Source: Zymoseptoria tritici IPO323
Taxonomy: Eukaryota; Ascomycota; Dothideomycetes; Mycosphaerellales; Mycosphaerellaceae
Assembly (NCBI RefSeq): GCF_000219625.1
Contig: NC_018215.1
Span: 372,001 to 436,000, forward strand
DNA length: 64,000 nt
Direction: 5' to 3'
Within the stretch, counting starts at the first letter, position 1; each line of letters starts with the position of its first letter. This document shows positions 10,676-22,300 of this stretch, in pieces. The notes beneath the pieces were generated by a model. The model saw only the letters and a list, made by a program, of their open reading frames with translations. It was not told where the DNA came from and did not search any database. A program made the translations under genes and the position numbers.

Positions 10676-11340
10676 ACTGCCCCTCATGGATTCACGATTG
10701 TTGTTGATTAAGGCTAATGCCGGCGTTGATGGAGTGTTGAGGATACAGTCCATGGACTGAGACGAAGACCCAGTCTCTTTTTTTGTTGTTTTAGACTCAA
10801 CCGAGGAACGGTTGCGCGAGTGCCTACGGGTAGCTGGCTGGCGTTCTCTTTTATGTTGTCGGCCTGCAGGTTCTATTGTTCAGAGATTACCTTTAACGAA
10901 TTGAGGTGAAATGTCAATGACACAATCTACCCGCTTTCTGCAGTGTGTATCGTAATCTCTTTACGAACGCTACATCATGGCTCTTGTACTGACAGCCTGT
11001 ATCTGTCTTTGTTATGGAATGGTGGAGAGGAAGTTTCATCATTGTTCCCTCAAGCTTGGATCTCGAAGGGAACGTGGTCTCCCTTGCCGATTTCACTGGT
11101 TGTTGCTTCAGCTTGGCGGTAGCCAAACAACTCCCGACTTCACCTCGGACTCCCTCGCACCCACAATTATTCAACCCGGCATCTCGCTTGAAGACAGGCC
11201 ATCAGCCGTGACCCAATGGTCAGACGCACGCGGTCCCTAATCCGCGCGCTGGTGGAGCCGCTACAATAGGCACATCAAGACGTGAATAGCCGGAGCTTCA
11301 AGTGCGTGCTTGTTGCGACTTGCATGAGCTTACCAGATAG
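10676..11340. other. Intergenic region after pacC
   Basis: This stretch of 665 bases holds the pacC 3' end (a T-rich stretch near 10779-10795) and presumably the promoter of the phosphatase gene starting at 11341. I see no coding signal or repeat. Confidence 0.4.
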
Positions 11341-12951
11341 ATGCACTTTCGGGACTTGATAATGACTCCGGGAAAGAAGGATGGAGATCGGCGGAGGTAC
11401 AAGTATGAGCGACTGGGTCGCGAGAGGGAGTCTTCTTTACTGCGGACTTCCTCTCGATTAGAGAAGCTCAAGAGAGTTGGTCTGCTGGGCATCATGGTTT
11501 TAGCATTGGGCTTTGTGGCGGTTTTGCTTGTTTCTGGGTATGTCAATCGACTTAATACTTGACAGACGAGCTCATACTGATTGTCGTCCAGGTCTTCGGC
11601 TTCTCCGCCAACGTATGGTGGTCGTAGTTGCGATTCTGTTCAGAATGGCTACCAATGCCAGCCAAGAATCTCACACTTCTGGGGACAATACAGTCCGTGG
11701 TTCAGCGTAGAGTCGAGTATTCCCAACCAAGTCCCGCCCAAATGTGAGATCAGCTTCGCTCAAGTGCTCTCCCGTCACGGCGCAAGAGATCCTACTGCTT
11801 CCAAGTCGAAGGCGTACAACGCGACCGTCCAAAAGGTGCACGCCACCGCAAAGTCTTACCCAGGAAACTACGCGTTCCTCAAGGACTATGAGTACACACT
11901 GGGAGCCGACCAGCTCACGCTCTTCGGCGAACAGCAGATGATCAACTCGGGTACAAATTACTACCAGCGCTACCAACATCTCGCTTCTAAGTGCACACCT
12001 TTCATCCGCTCAGCCTCCGAAGCTCGCGTTGTCGAGTCTGCTCAGAACTGGACTCAAGGATTCCATGCTGCCAAAACAGCCGATCGCTCGAGCAAGCCCA
12101 ATGGAGACTCTACCTATCCCTACCCCATGGTCGTCATCTCCGAGGCCTCGGGCTCCAACAACACTCTCAATCACGACCTTTGCACCGCCTTCGAAGATGG
12201 GCCGGACAGCACCATCGCCGCCAATGCGCAAAAGACCTGGTCGAACATTTTCGTTCCTCCCATCCAAAAGCGTCTCAACAACGATCTCGGCGGAGCAAAT
12301 CTCATACTTACCGATGTCGTCTACATGATGGACCTCTGCCCTTTCTCCACTGTCGCCTCTCCTGGAGGGCAAATTTCTCCATTCTGCGACCTCTTCACAG
12401 AAAGTGAATGGCATCAATACAACTACTACGAGTCGCTGAACAAGCACTATGGCTACTCGCACGGCAACCCTCTCGGTCCCACTCAAGGAGTTGGTTTCGT
12501 GAACGAACTGATCGCTCGGATGACAAGCAAACCCGTGCAGGACCACACGTCTACCAACCACACTCTTGACGACAACATGGCGACGTTCCCGCTCGGAAGG
12601 GAGTTGTACGCGGACTTTAGCCATGACAATGATATGACCGCCATCTACTCGGCCTTGGGGTTGTACAATACTTCCACCACGGCTCCCTTGCCGAATACGA
12701 CCGTTGTCGAAGCTGGTGGTGCAGGAGGGTATAGTGCGGCGTGGACGGTCCCATTCGGAGCGAGGGTCTACTTTGAAAAGATGCAGTGCAAGGGAGAGAA
12801 GGAGGAGCTCGTGAGGGTCATTGTCAATGATCGCGTGGTGCCGCTAGCCATGTGTGAAGCAGATCGCCTAGGACGGTGTAAGCTAGGCAAGTTCGTGGAG
12901 GGATTGGCGTTTGCCAGGAACGGCGGGAAGTGGGATCAGTGTTTCAAGTAA
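11341..12951 (+). CDS. Histidine acid phosphatase / phytase-like, membrane-anchored
   Basis: Branch-2 histidine phosphatase that hydrolyses phosphomonoesters, possibly phytate, through a phospho-histidine intermediate. Two exons, 11341-11537 and 11592-12951, join in phase (intron 54 nt, GTATGT..CCAG) to give 518 residues. The catalytic motif RHGARDP lies at about residue 126, and the proton-donor HD lies in FSHDNDM near residue 409. Many cysteines and N-x-S/T sites fit a secreted fold. The N-terminus is unusual: about 44 basic residues (RRRYKYERLGRERESS) precede a single hydrophobic helix (VGLLGIMVLALGFVAVLLVSG), so the enzyme is more likely a type II anchored protein than a freely secreted one. 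ATG 11362 is an alternative start. Substrate preference cannot be read from sequence. Confidence 0.9.
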
Positions 12952-13399
12952 GAAGGAGGAACCACATTGATGAGCGTCTCACAAGACCTTGAAGCTTACG
13001 GTGCTTCCTAACGATATGATACGGCTAGGTCGGTTTGGAGTCGAAGCGGCCGAAGATAGATGGCCTCGGAGAGGTCATCAGCCTTGCATATCCCTCGCAG
13101 CCTTGCTATGCCGACCCACGAACCCTTTGCATTAGTCACAGGCTACTTCTAGCCGCTCAGCAGAGCACTTGGAATGTTCTCACCGGTTCAAAGGAGGTCC
13201 TCTCACTGGAGGGCAGCGTAGCCGTTAGCTAAATCTGGGCAGGCCCAGCGCGGGGTTACTGCGGGGGAGGGGCAGTCAGGGACGTCAGATCGTCAATGGA
13301 CATAAACACAGCGTGTGTGACCATCTCTCTTGCATCTGTAACAGTCTATCCGAAACAAAGAGATCGCGTTTTCAAACCACGGAAATTGCATAGTTCATC
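12952..13399. other. Short intergenic region
   Basis: These 448 bases lie between the phosphatase stop and the hydrolase start. A GC-rich block with GGGGGAGGGG near 13263-13273 stands out and could be a binding site of a G-rich-motif regulator. Nothing else is recognisable. Confidence 0.35.
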
Positions 13400-15059
13400 A
13401 TGGTCAACCAGAAAGCTCAAGACGCCGTGCAGCAGTCGCTTGATTCTTGTACTGGCAACAAGGATACCGGTGTGCCTGGACTCGTCTTCGTGGCTGTGGA
13501 CAGGAATGGAGATGAGATCGCTGCTGCAGCGTCGGGAAAGGTATGTTTAAAGCGATTGGCAGGACCAACGGTAGAATGACTGACGCATACTTCCAGCTCG
13601 GCCTCAATACCGACAAGCCCATGACGCTTGACACTGTGTTCTGGATCGCGTCCTGCACCAAGCTGCTGGCGACCATCGCCTGCATGCAAGCGGTAGAGCA
13701 GGGTATCCTCAGCCTCGATGATCACAAGCAAGTCTATCAACTCTGTCCTGAGTTGGAGAAGGTCAAGGTCTTGCAGGCTGATGGAAGTTTGGTGGACAAG
13801 AAGAACGACATCACGCTGAGAATGTTGTTGAGCCATACTGCTGGATTTGGGTACGAATGTGAGTTGATCGAGCTTCCGATCCGTGATTCGTGAGACTGAT
13901 AAGGCGAATAGTCTTTAACCCGAAGCTCCGTGACCATGGCCGTCCGGTCGGATACGACGTGTTCCACGCAGATATCGGTGACATCCTCCGGATGCCACTC
14001 GTCAACCAGCCAGGCGAGACCTGGGAGTACGGTATAAGTAAGCGGCAAATTCAGTCACTTTGTTCTCGTCCTCTCTGACCTTGTACAGACATCGACTGGG
14101 CCGGAATTGTCCTTGAGCGCGCCACCAAGACGACATTGAACGACTGGATCCAGAAGAACATCTGTCAACCTTTGGGAATCTCCGCGATCAACATGCTACC
14201 CACGCCGGAGATGAAGAAGAACCTCGCCTACATGTCTCAACGCTGGCCAGGATCCCAAGCCTCGGAGGAGCGCGACCACATGTACCGTGAGCCACTGCTG
14301 GCGCAAACCGACGAAGAGAAGAAGCGCATCTTCAACTCCGGTGGCGCGGGAGCGTATGCGAAGCCCAGGGAGTATGTCCAGATTCTGGCGGCTCTGTTGA
14401 ACAATGGTACCCACAAGAAGACCGGCAAGCAAATCTTGAAGCCTGAGACCGTCGAGGCGATGTATGTGGCACCCGAAGGCGGCAGGCGTAGAGCTGTGAC
14501 TCGAAACTTGTCGCTACAATGATCAATCATCCACGACATCCGCTGACGTACTTGCCCGGATCTTAGGTGGAAGAACCAAATCGAGCAACATCCGGATTTC
14601 GCACGAGCCGGTCAGTGAAATCCGCTGGAAATCGACCGGCTTGATAAGTAATGCTAATCCATATGTCTTTTGTAGGAATTCCCGCGGCCAAGAGCGAACA
14701 GACCAACGCAATGCCCGAGATGTATCCGCAAGAGGTAAGCAAAGTGCAGTTCGAAAGTAGCCAAGAAGTCTCACCAGGATTGACGCTTTCTTTCCTGCAT
14801 CCTTGCTGATCCTGACATCTTCCAGGGCAATCCACCGCAGGGCTGGGGCCTGTCTTTCTTCCTCACAATCGCCCCTGGACCAACCGGCCGAGGCGCCAAC
14901 ACGGCGTGGTGGGCTGGTATCGCCAACCTCTTCTGGTACTGCGATCGCGAGAAGGGCGTGGCAGGCTTCATCGGGTCGCAAATCATGCCGTTTGGCGATG
15001 CTCAGGTCATGGGACAATGGGGTGCTTGTGAGGCTGCCGTCTACCAGGCCATTCAGTAG
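13400..15059 (+). CDS. Beta-lactamase-fold serine hydrolase/transesterase (LovD-like)
   Basis: Class C beta-lactamase-related enzyme of the family that includes fungal esterases and the LovD acyltransferase; predicted cytosolic. Seven exons join in phase: 13400-13540, 13597-13858, 13912-14037, 14089-14461, 14567-14610, 14676-14734 and 14826-15059, giving 412 residues. The nucleophile motif S-x-x-K is SCTK at residues 66-69. The catalytic Tyr is probably Y174 in TWEYGINIDWAG, about 108 residues later, similar to the LovD spacing. The C-terminal NTAWWAGIANLFWYCDRE and PFGDAQVMGQWGACEAAVY blocks are typical. Intron 4 (14462-14566) splits an internal ATG as AT|G; without splicing the frame ends early at 14522. 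No polyketide synthase or other biosynthetic gene is nearby, so a role in secondary metabolism is not supported. It converges on the next gene with 94 bases between stops. Confidence 0.88.
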
Positions 15060-15153
15060 TGCTGTATCGTCAGACATTGGAGCATGGTGATGATCTGTAA
15101 ATAGTCAATTTGGAAAGTGCTTTGTTCCTGTGGCATTTCAGTGCCTCTTGGCA

Positions 15154-18100
15154 TCAAACATTCCACTGTAGAACGTCCACTCTGCGCCGCCGTGCTTGTG
15201 TCCTGCCACCCTTCATCGCGCCGTTAGCTTGTGCTCTGACTGCAAATGCTCCCCCCGGCGCGAGCCGTCGATAACACTCGTAAAATTCCTTCATCCGGTC
15301 TCTCATCTCGTCGGCGTTCGAGTCTGCATCATTTCGTTCACCCTCGCTGATTCTCAATACCGACGGGAAGCCCGGTCGCCTGCTGGCCACACTCGACCCG
15401 AGATTTGACTTTGCCGCTGTCGCTCTAGAGCTCCCTCGCTTCGCTTCCTCTGTTCCATACGCTCCATCTGTTGCCTTTGCAAGTCGCTGTTGATTCGCGG
15501 GCGAGCCACTGACTCCCGTAAGACCTGTACGGCGGCGGTGTATGTGCTCTTTGGTGGATGAAGTCCTATTGGGAGCGTCAGCAGCTGGGTGTGGAACCGC
15601 CGACGACGAGGACGCAGAGGCCGCTGGAAGTCTGGAAAAGGGAGTCGTACTGTTGGACCGGTCCGCGGCGGAAATTGCTGGCTTGGCTGGTAGCGCGTGA
15701 ATCTCGCGATGTGCTTGTCGTTGGCGTCGGTGAAGGACTTGCGGATCCACAGCACCTATCGAGGGGAGCGTCGTAGGGGTTGGGTTCGGTTGTTTGCGTG
15801 GCATGCAATTTGCCGGCGCTGAAGGGGACCTTTGATCTGAATGTGACGCAGAACCATCTCTTCGTGCCGCAAAGGGGCGACTTGAGCTTTCAAGCGGGCC
15901 AGGATGGCGTGCTTCGACAGGCGAACTGCTCTGTCTCGCTGGCTGCGCTGACCGTTTTGCTCCCTGCTGTGATGTTGTTGGAGATTGGGCATCGGCTTTT
16001 GGTGCAAGACGACCTGAAGTTGTTCGACGGCCTGCTTGGTTCAGCGCTTGTTGTGTGTTTGCTTGTTGATCTGGCGTCTTCGTCATTGTCGTTTGTGGAA
16101 CAGCCAGTCTAGCCCGTTTATTCGACTGAGGCGTCGGACGAGTCGCTGGTATCTGCGACGGACCATCAGAAGACTGCGAGCTATGCTGAGTGTTTGAAGC
16201 GCGTTCAAATGATTGTCCATTTGCGGACTTGACATTCGATCTCTGCTGTTCGGATCCTGGAGCAAGACGGATCTGCCTCTCGGCCGCAGGACGATTTGAA
16301 AGGTCTGCAGGATGTCGGTCTGGAGCATAGCGATGCCCAAGCTGAGAGGTCGAAGGTTGAAGTGAAGTGCGCAAGGGTGATGCCACACTTGAGCTCGATC
16401 GAGACTGAGGCTGCGATGGCTGTTCATGGGTGGGTCGCATTTGAGGTGGCGCTGCAATGACCTTCGAGGGTGACTGTTGGAGCGAGCCTCGGCTAGCTGT
16501 CGGAGATGATTGCGATGCTGACCGTGCTGAAGCCGCAAGACCTATATGTCCCAGCGACTTTTCGAAAGGTGGCCGCTTGTCAGCTTCGGAGTGAGCTTCG
16601 GCTGTTGGCACGCGTCCCACCTTCGCCGCTGACTGTATCGACCGGTCCACTGAGCGCTGGGATGACGCTTGAATGGCACTCGGCGACGCCTGGGAATGTG
16701 GTTGTTCTCGGGTGACCTGAGAACTCATCTTGGTTTTTCGAGGCGACTGCCCCACAGACTTTGGCGATTTGCCGACGGAGTGCTGTGGCGATATTCGAAT
16801 GGCCATCGGAGAGGCTTCTGCGAGAGCCAATGATGCTTCATGTGAAGAAGCAGCAGATACCGGGCGGGATGAGCCGAATGTCGGACGATATGCGTGAGCC
16901 TCCCGAGGAGCTGCTCCAATTCCACGTTGAGAGTGCTGGGAGTGTAGCGATTCGCTTCTTCGTGGCTCGTGGTACGGATGCCCGCTTGGGGAGAAGTCAC
17001 CACGATAGTGAGACGGATTGCGCGGACCGGTGGGAATCGACCGTTGCGACAACGAAGCATGTGGGCGCACCGTTTGATCCTCCCCGCCTCTCGATGGCGG
17101 GAATGATGGCCCCGAAGGCAGCGGCACATTTGGCCGCACAGGTAAGCGGTTGCGTAAGTCCGCTGGAGCCTTGGGATGAGCCCTATTGACTGGTGCGGCC
17201 TTTGGAGGACTGACAACGAGACTTCCCAATGAGCTGTCCGGCGGTAGGTTCGGCGTCTTTGAAGGACTGACAGAAAGGTCGTCGTGTATGACATCTCCCA
17301 ATGAGCTGACGGGGGGAGCACTCGGATTTTCGGGCGCGGAAGAAGGCCATTGTGATGCGGGAATGTCGTCGTCATCGTCCTCATCCTGGGCCTCATCTTC
17401 GTCATCATCTTCGTCCTCTTCGAATGCCTGCTCTGCTGATTGCGGCAGACTTGGGCCATGTGAGGCCTCCTCTGTCGGCGTAGCAGATCCTGAGCGAGAT
17501 CTTGTAGCAACCATCTTTCTGGGAGTTGCCACACGAGGGACGGCCGGCGTCGCATTCCATTTTTTGAGTATTTCGATCGGCACATTCGGCTTCGGGAAGG
17601 TTTGGCCAGGAAGCGATGGCAGCCATGAAGAAGCAAGGTCAAGTAATTTCTTCTGGTTTGCTGGGATTTTCCGGCGTCCGTAGGCGATCTTTGGTCGCGT
17701 TGTATGGCACACTTCAGAAGAAGTTCCACTCTGCGCCTGTCCCAAAGAATTGACGCCAGTGTCGATAGAGCCGTTTATGACATGGACTGGTGGGCTCGAA
17801 GGGGGGTCGACTTGCTCCGTTCGATCGAAATCACCTTTTCCGCGCGGCGTTTCCACGAATGTCTCGGGCACGACGTGCAGCTGCGCGTACCGCTCCTGGT
17901 TAGAATGTGGCACAAATCTTGCTGGAGTCTCCGCGACCGTCTCAGGCTCGGCACATTTACTTCCCAGCAGACCAAGCAGCTTCGCACCGATTTTGGTATC
18001 CGGCTTGCGTAGAGCTATCACGGGTCGGTCGAGGTTGACACCGGACTGCATCTCGAAACCGTCGTTCTCAAGCCCTGCTTCTGCTGCCGATCGCTTCTGC

Positions 18101-18956
18101 AACCTGAGTGCCGATCTTCTCGATGCCGCCGAATCTTGGATGTGCTGACTGGAACGCACACTGGTCTCAATTCCTTGCAGCTGTGTCTCTGGCTCCATGG
18201 GCGGAGAGCTCCTCGGAACGTTGATTGAAGCCTGACTACCTATCCCAGGGCTTTCCACCTGAGAATGAATACTCTCCTGGTCGGCGTCCCATTCTTCAAT
18301 CGGGTCGGCGGGAACGAGAGACTTGATGACCCGATCGATGAGAGGCCGAATCCGAGGATCCTTCTCAACTGAGACCGGATCACCGACGAGTTTACGCAGG
18401 TGGTGACAATAGTCAATGTCCTCCACTGTGAGTTGAATGTAGTCCTCTTCTGAACCAAATGCGGTAGTGACAATGGTGAAGGACTTGAGCCTGATAACGT
18501 CTCCGGTGACTTCGAGATCGAGCTGCTCGCCATCGTCCAAGGCTGATTCAAATATCTCAACAGCATTGTCAGACAAGCGAGCCTTGATGCAAGTCTGCCC
18601 GTCCGAGAGGACCGCATTCACGGTATTCCCTGCGGCTAGGACCTGCGATTGTCAGTAGGTAGCCTGACTCATCTCACTCAGTGAGAGGTATGCAAATACC
18701 TTGATCAGTTGAAGTTGGTCTTTCTCAGGCTCAAGCGAAGACACGGCATTTCTGAAGTTGCTTCCATCGTCACTGAATCGGCCATCATTCTCGAGCTGCA
18801 AATGCTATGTCAGCATGATTTGGCAATTCATAGCAGCATGATTTCGCTCACCTTGACGAAGCTTTTGACCTTCTTCCTATCCGCCCAGGCAAGGACCGCC
18901 TCAATCTCATTTTTGACAAAGTCTGCGATCCATGGGTTAAGTGGCCGTCGCGCCAT
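15154..18956 (-). CDS. TPP1/Est3-type OB-fold telomere protein with long disordered tail
   Basis: Candidate shelterin or telomerase-recruitment factor. Three exons on the minus strand, 18852-18956, 18700-18795 and 15154-18642, give 1,229 residues. The joined N-terminus reads MARRPLNPWIADFVKNEIEA, with the PWI segment typical of the fungal TPP1/Est3 domain, and continues through LQLIK, VNAVLSDGQTCIKARLS and a second strand set (VIRLKSFTIVTTAFGSEEDY). Together these form an OB-fold of about 180 residues. The remaining 1,000 residues are low-complexity Ser/Pro/Gln/Arg-rich sequence with an acidic DEDDDEDE patch and DIPASQWPSS. A short conserved-looking helical segment (DEMRDRMKEFYECYRRLAPG) sits at the end. 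The family link rests on motif recall, and no search was possible. The gene is divergent from FAB1, with 429 bases between start codons. Confidence 0.65.
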
Positions 18957-19385
18957 CGTGCCAGCCGTGATGTCGTATGCAGCGCATTTCCGATTCGGTG
19001 AACGTCAGTCTCTCGAAAAGCTGCAAAGCGAATTTCGCTATGGTGATGCCGATCAATCGAAGCTGTGGTGCATGTTGTCGTCGTCAAGCTCAGTAGTAAT
19101 GATATCGCAGAGAGAAGGTCGCGTTGTTTCCACGCACTTCACTCGCGCGCCGACGGAAGTGACGATCCGGCGCGGGCCGCCGCATTAGACCAATCGGCGG
19201 GACGGGCACATAACGAGCGTGCGCTAGGATACATCATACCTCCCCAAACGAGCATGACGATTGGGAGACGACGGACTTCCCAAGAGGTGGGTTCAATCGC
19301 ATAGACATCACTTGTCAACCCCGCTCGATCAATCGCCTTCACAAGCCATGACTGCAACCTCATCATTCCACCGAGGCCATCAATC
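18957..19385. promoter_or_regulatory. Divergent promoter between the TPP1-like gene and FAB1
   Basis: A 429-base region between two start codons pointing outward must hold both promoters. I see no clear TATA box. It is moderately GC-rich, with GGCGCGGGCCGCCGC near 19170-19184. Confidence 0.5.
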
Positions 19386-22300
19386 ATGGCTCCAGACAAC
19401 TCCTCGCCCGCGTCAAGCCATTTCCTACCGTTCTTAGGCGGTAAACCACGACGGGGCTCACTGGCTTCCATAAATTCACGAGCTGGAATAGACAAGGACG
19501 TCCGCGCACAAGCTCTGGACGAAATACACAGCACTGCCTCGCGAGCAGATGGGCTGACGTCCTTCCACGACTTCGATGGAGAAAGTGGGCGTGCCGGAGC
19601 GAAAGAGCTTGTTAGTAATGGTGTCAGTGGGCTGTATAATCGTCTTCGCTTGACCGTGGGAGGCGGAACACCGGTGAAGCACGCACGGACAGCGTCCAAA
19701 GGAAGTACATCGGGGCAGTCTATCGACGCCGATTCCTTGAAGTCACCCTCGCCTGTGCCGATTCGACCAGGTGCTGCATTGACGATCAAGAGGCCGACCG
19801 GCGAATCCTCGTCAAGCTTGAGTGTTCCGGTGTCGCCAGCGATCCGTGGTCGTGTCAATAATGGAGAGCATTCAGAAGGTCGCTCCAGTTCCCCTAAGAT
19901 ACACTCGTTCGATGGACAGGTACCTCCATTCGAGTCAGGCGGATCACAAGAACGTCCGACAGAAGAGTTGACGGCTGAGAAGTCGCTTAAACATCCTGTG
20001 GATGCCGTCACGCGGGAGGACGTGGAAAAGGCCCGAAGTGCGTGGCGAGACAACGACCGGAGTGAGACTGCGACTGAAGCTCTCGCTCGAGTTCTGTCGC
20101 ATCACGAAGTACCCGTAGATGATCAGCCAAAGGCCGGTCGTGTTGCTAAGGATCTGGATAGCGCTATAGACGATTCTGACTCTGCTGATGAACTTCAAGC
20201 TCCACGTCCGGATCCGTCAGGAACGTTGGGCTCAGAGCCTGCTCACAAGCTGCAAAAAGTTTCCACGAACGACAGGACATCGCAGGACCCGCAAAGGCCT
20301 CCAATGGTCAAGATTGGTCCTTCACATTTACCAAACTTCGAACCATCAAGAGCGTCATCCACCACGGATGGAGGCGACGCCCAGTCCACACATAGCTCGC
20401 AGTTCATCAACAAGCAAGGAGCGTTGGAGCCCTCACCCAATTTGAACTCAGCGCTTCAGCGTCGACGGACGACACTGAAGCCGCCTCCTAGGCCGGCCAA
20501 GGTGCAGAGCGTATCAGCTCATCTGAAAAGCCGTGTTCTCAGCAAGGAATTCTGGATGAAGGATGACAACGCAAAGGTTTGCTTCTCCTGCGGCCAAGGC
20601 TTCTCGGCGTTCCGGCGCAAGCATCACTGCCGAACTTGTGGTCAAATCTTCGATGCGAAATGCACATCGCTGGTCGCTGGACGGCCATTTGGTCAAGCAG
20701 GCACGATTCGATTGTGCAATCCGTGCGAGGGTATGATTTTTGGAAGTGACGATGACTCCACTGTGTTCTCGGATGACGGAGGCGATGACTACACCCGCAG
20801 TCCTATCACACACGCGATCACCGAAGGAACAGACGATGTGACATCGCATTTCGACGGAGCCGCGTTCAGCCGGACAGATGCAGAAGTTACTACTCCCTAC
20901 ATAGGTATCCCAGTCTCTCGCCGTAATCGCGAAGCAAAACGTCGGTCCGCAGTCTTGGAGTTCGACAGCCACCCTGCCTTGGCGAGACCTGCATCGTCCC
21001 ACTCACTTGCCTCTCTGAGCAGACGTCCCAGATCCTCCAGTCATCGGCGGCGCCAATCCCGCCATCAGTTAGCTCGCGGGTACCGTCCTAGTCTCGATGA
21101 GCGAGGCCCCTTTTATCAAGATTGGGTTGGTGATCCAGACAAGAATCAGAAATTGCCGACTTTTCACAACGACAACATCATCGATCCTGATCTTGCGGCG
21201 TTTCTCTCGGACGACGGGTCAGATGATGACGAAAATCCAAGTATAATGGGTACTGTCGCTGATGCGAACGCTGCTTCCCTCGGAGATCGGGAAAAACTGG
21301 GCTTCAGTAGCTTGCTGGGCATGAGGAAGGGCAGATCTAGATTTGGAGAAAGAAGTGGGGCGCCATCGACTTCCCGCGGTATCAAGGAAGACCACGTCCT
21401 TTCCCACAGACCGAAGTCATCCAGAACTCGCAATCTCAGCAATGCTTCGGTGCATTTTAACAGACCATCTCCCAGGCATGCCAAGAGCAATATTCTTTTG
21501 ACGACTATGGAAGCTGGTACCACCGATTCAAGTCCGACGGCACCCATCATTGAACCATCCCACGCCAAGGTAGTCTGCAGTACTGCACTGCACGCATTGC
21601 ATGACCGCGGGCGCGACGATGTGGAGCTCTACCCTGCAAGTTTCGACCATGTCAAGAAGTTACTCGGACAACTTCTCCGCGATGCTGGGATCTCTTCGCC
21701 AGCAATCTGGCAACGGGCTTTGATGCCGATATTGATGCAGTGCACGGACGATGTCGAGCCGGATGTCCAGGCGGGCGATGACATGGACATTCGACATTAC
21801 ATCAAACTTAAGAAGGTCCCGGGTGGCAGACCTGGTGACACCAGCTATGTTTCGGGTGTGGTCTTCAGCAAGAATGTCGCGCTCAAGAGCATGGCAAGGT
21901 CCATCAGCAATCCCCGAATCGTTATTGTCACATTTGCAATCGAGTACGCTAGGCACGAGGCGCACTTCATGAGTCTTGAGCCCGTGATCGCTCAAGAGCA
22001 AGAGTATCTGGAGAACCTCGTCGGCCGAATTGCCGCCCTTCGTCCACAGGTACTGCTCGTTCAGAAGAATATTTCCGGCCTGGCCATACATATGCTCGAG
22101 AAAGCCGGCATCACAGTCGCATACAACATCAAGGAGTCTGTGTTGGCAGCGGTGGCTCGAGTCACGCAGACCGTAATGATCAAATCCATCGACAAGCTTG
22201 GCATCGACCCGTCACATCTCGGACAATGCGAGAGCTTTGAGGTCAAGACATACGTCTCGGATGGCGTACGAAAGAACTACATCTACCTTTCTGGGTGCGA

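Noticed and set aside
13400..15059. Secondary-metabolite cluster marked by the LovD-like enzyme
   Set aside because: No polyketide synthase, peptide synthetase, cytochrome P450 or cluster regulator lies next to it; the neighbours are a phosphatase and a telomere-type protein.
16725..17729. Minus-strand frame of 334 codons inside the TPP1-like gene
   Set aside because: Alternative frame of the long disordered exon; composition is rich in Arg, His and Ser with no domain. The main frame carries the family N-terminus.
19139..20053. Minus-strand frame of 304 codons at the FAB1 5' end
   Set aside because: Antisense to the FAB1 N-terminal disordered region; no domain and no conserved start.
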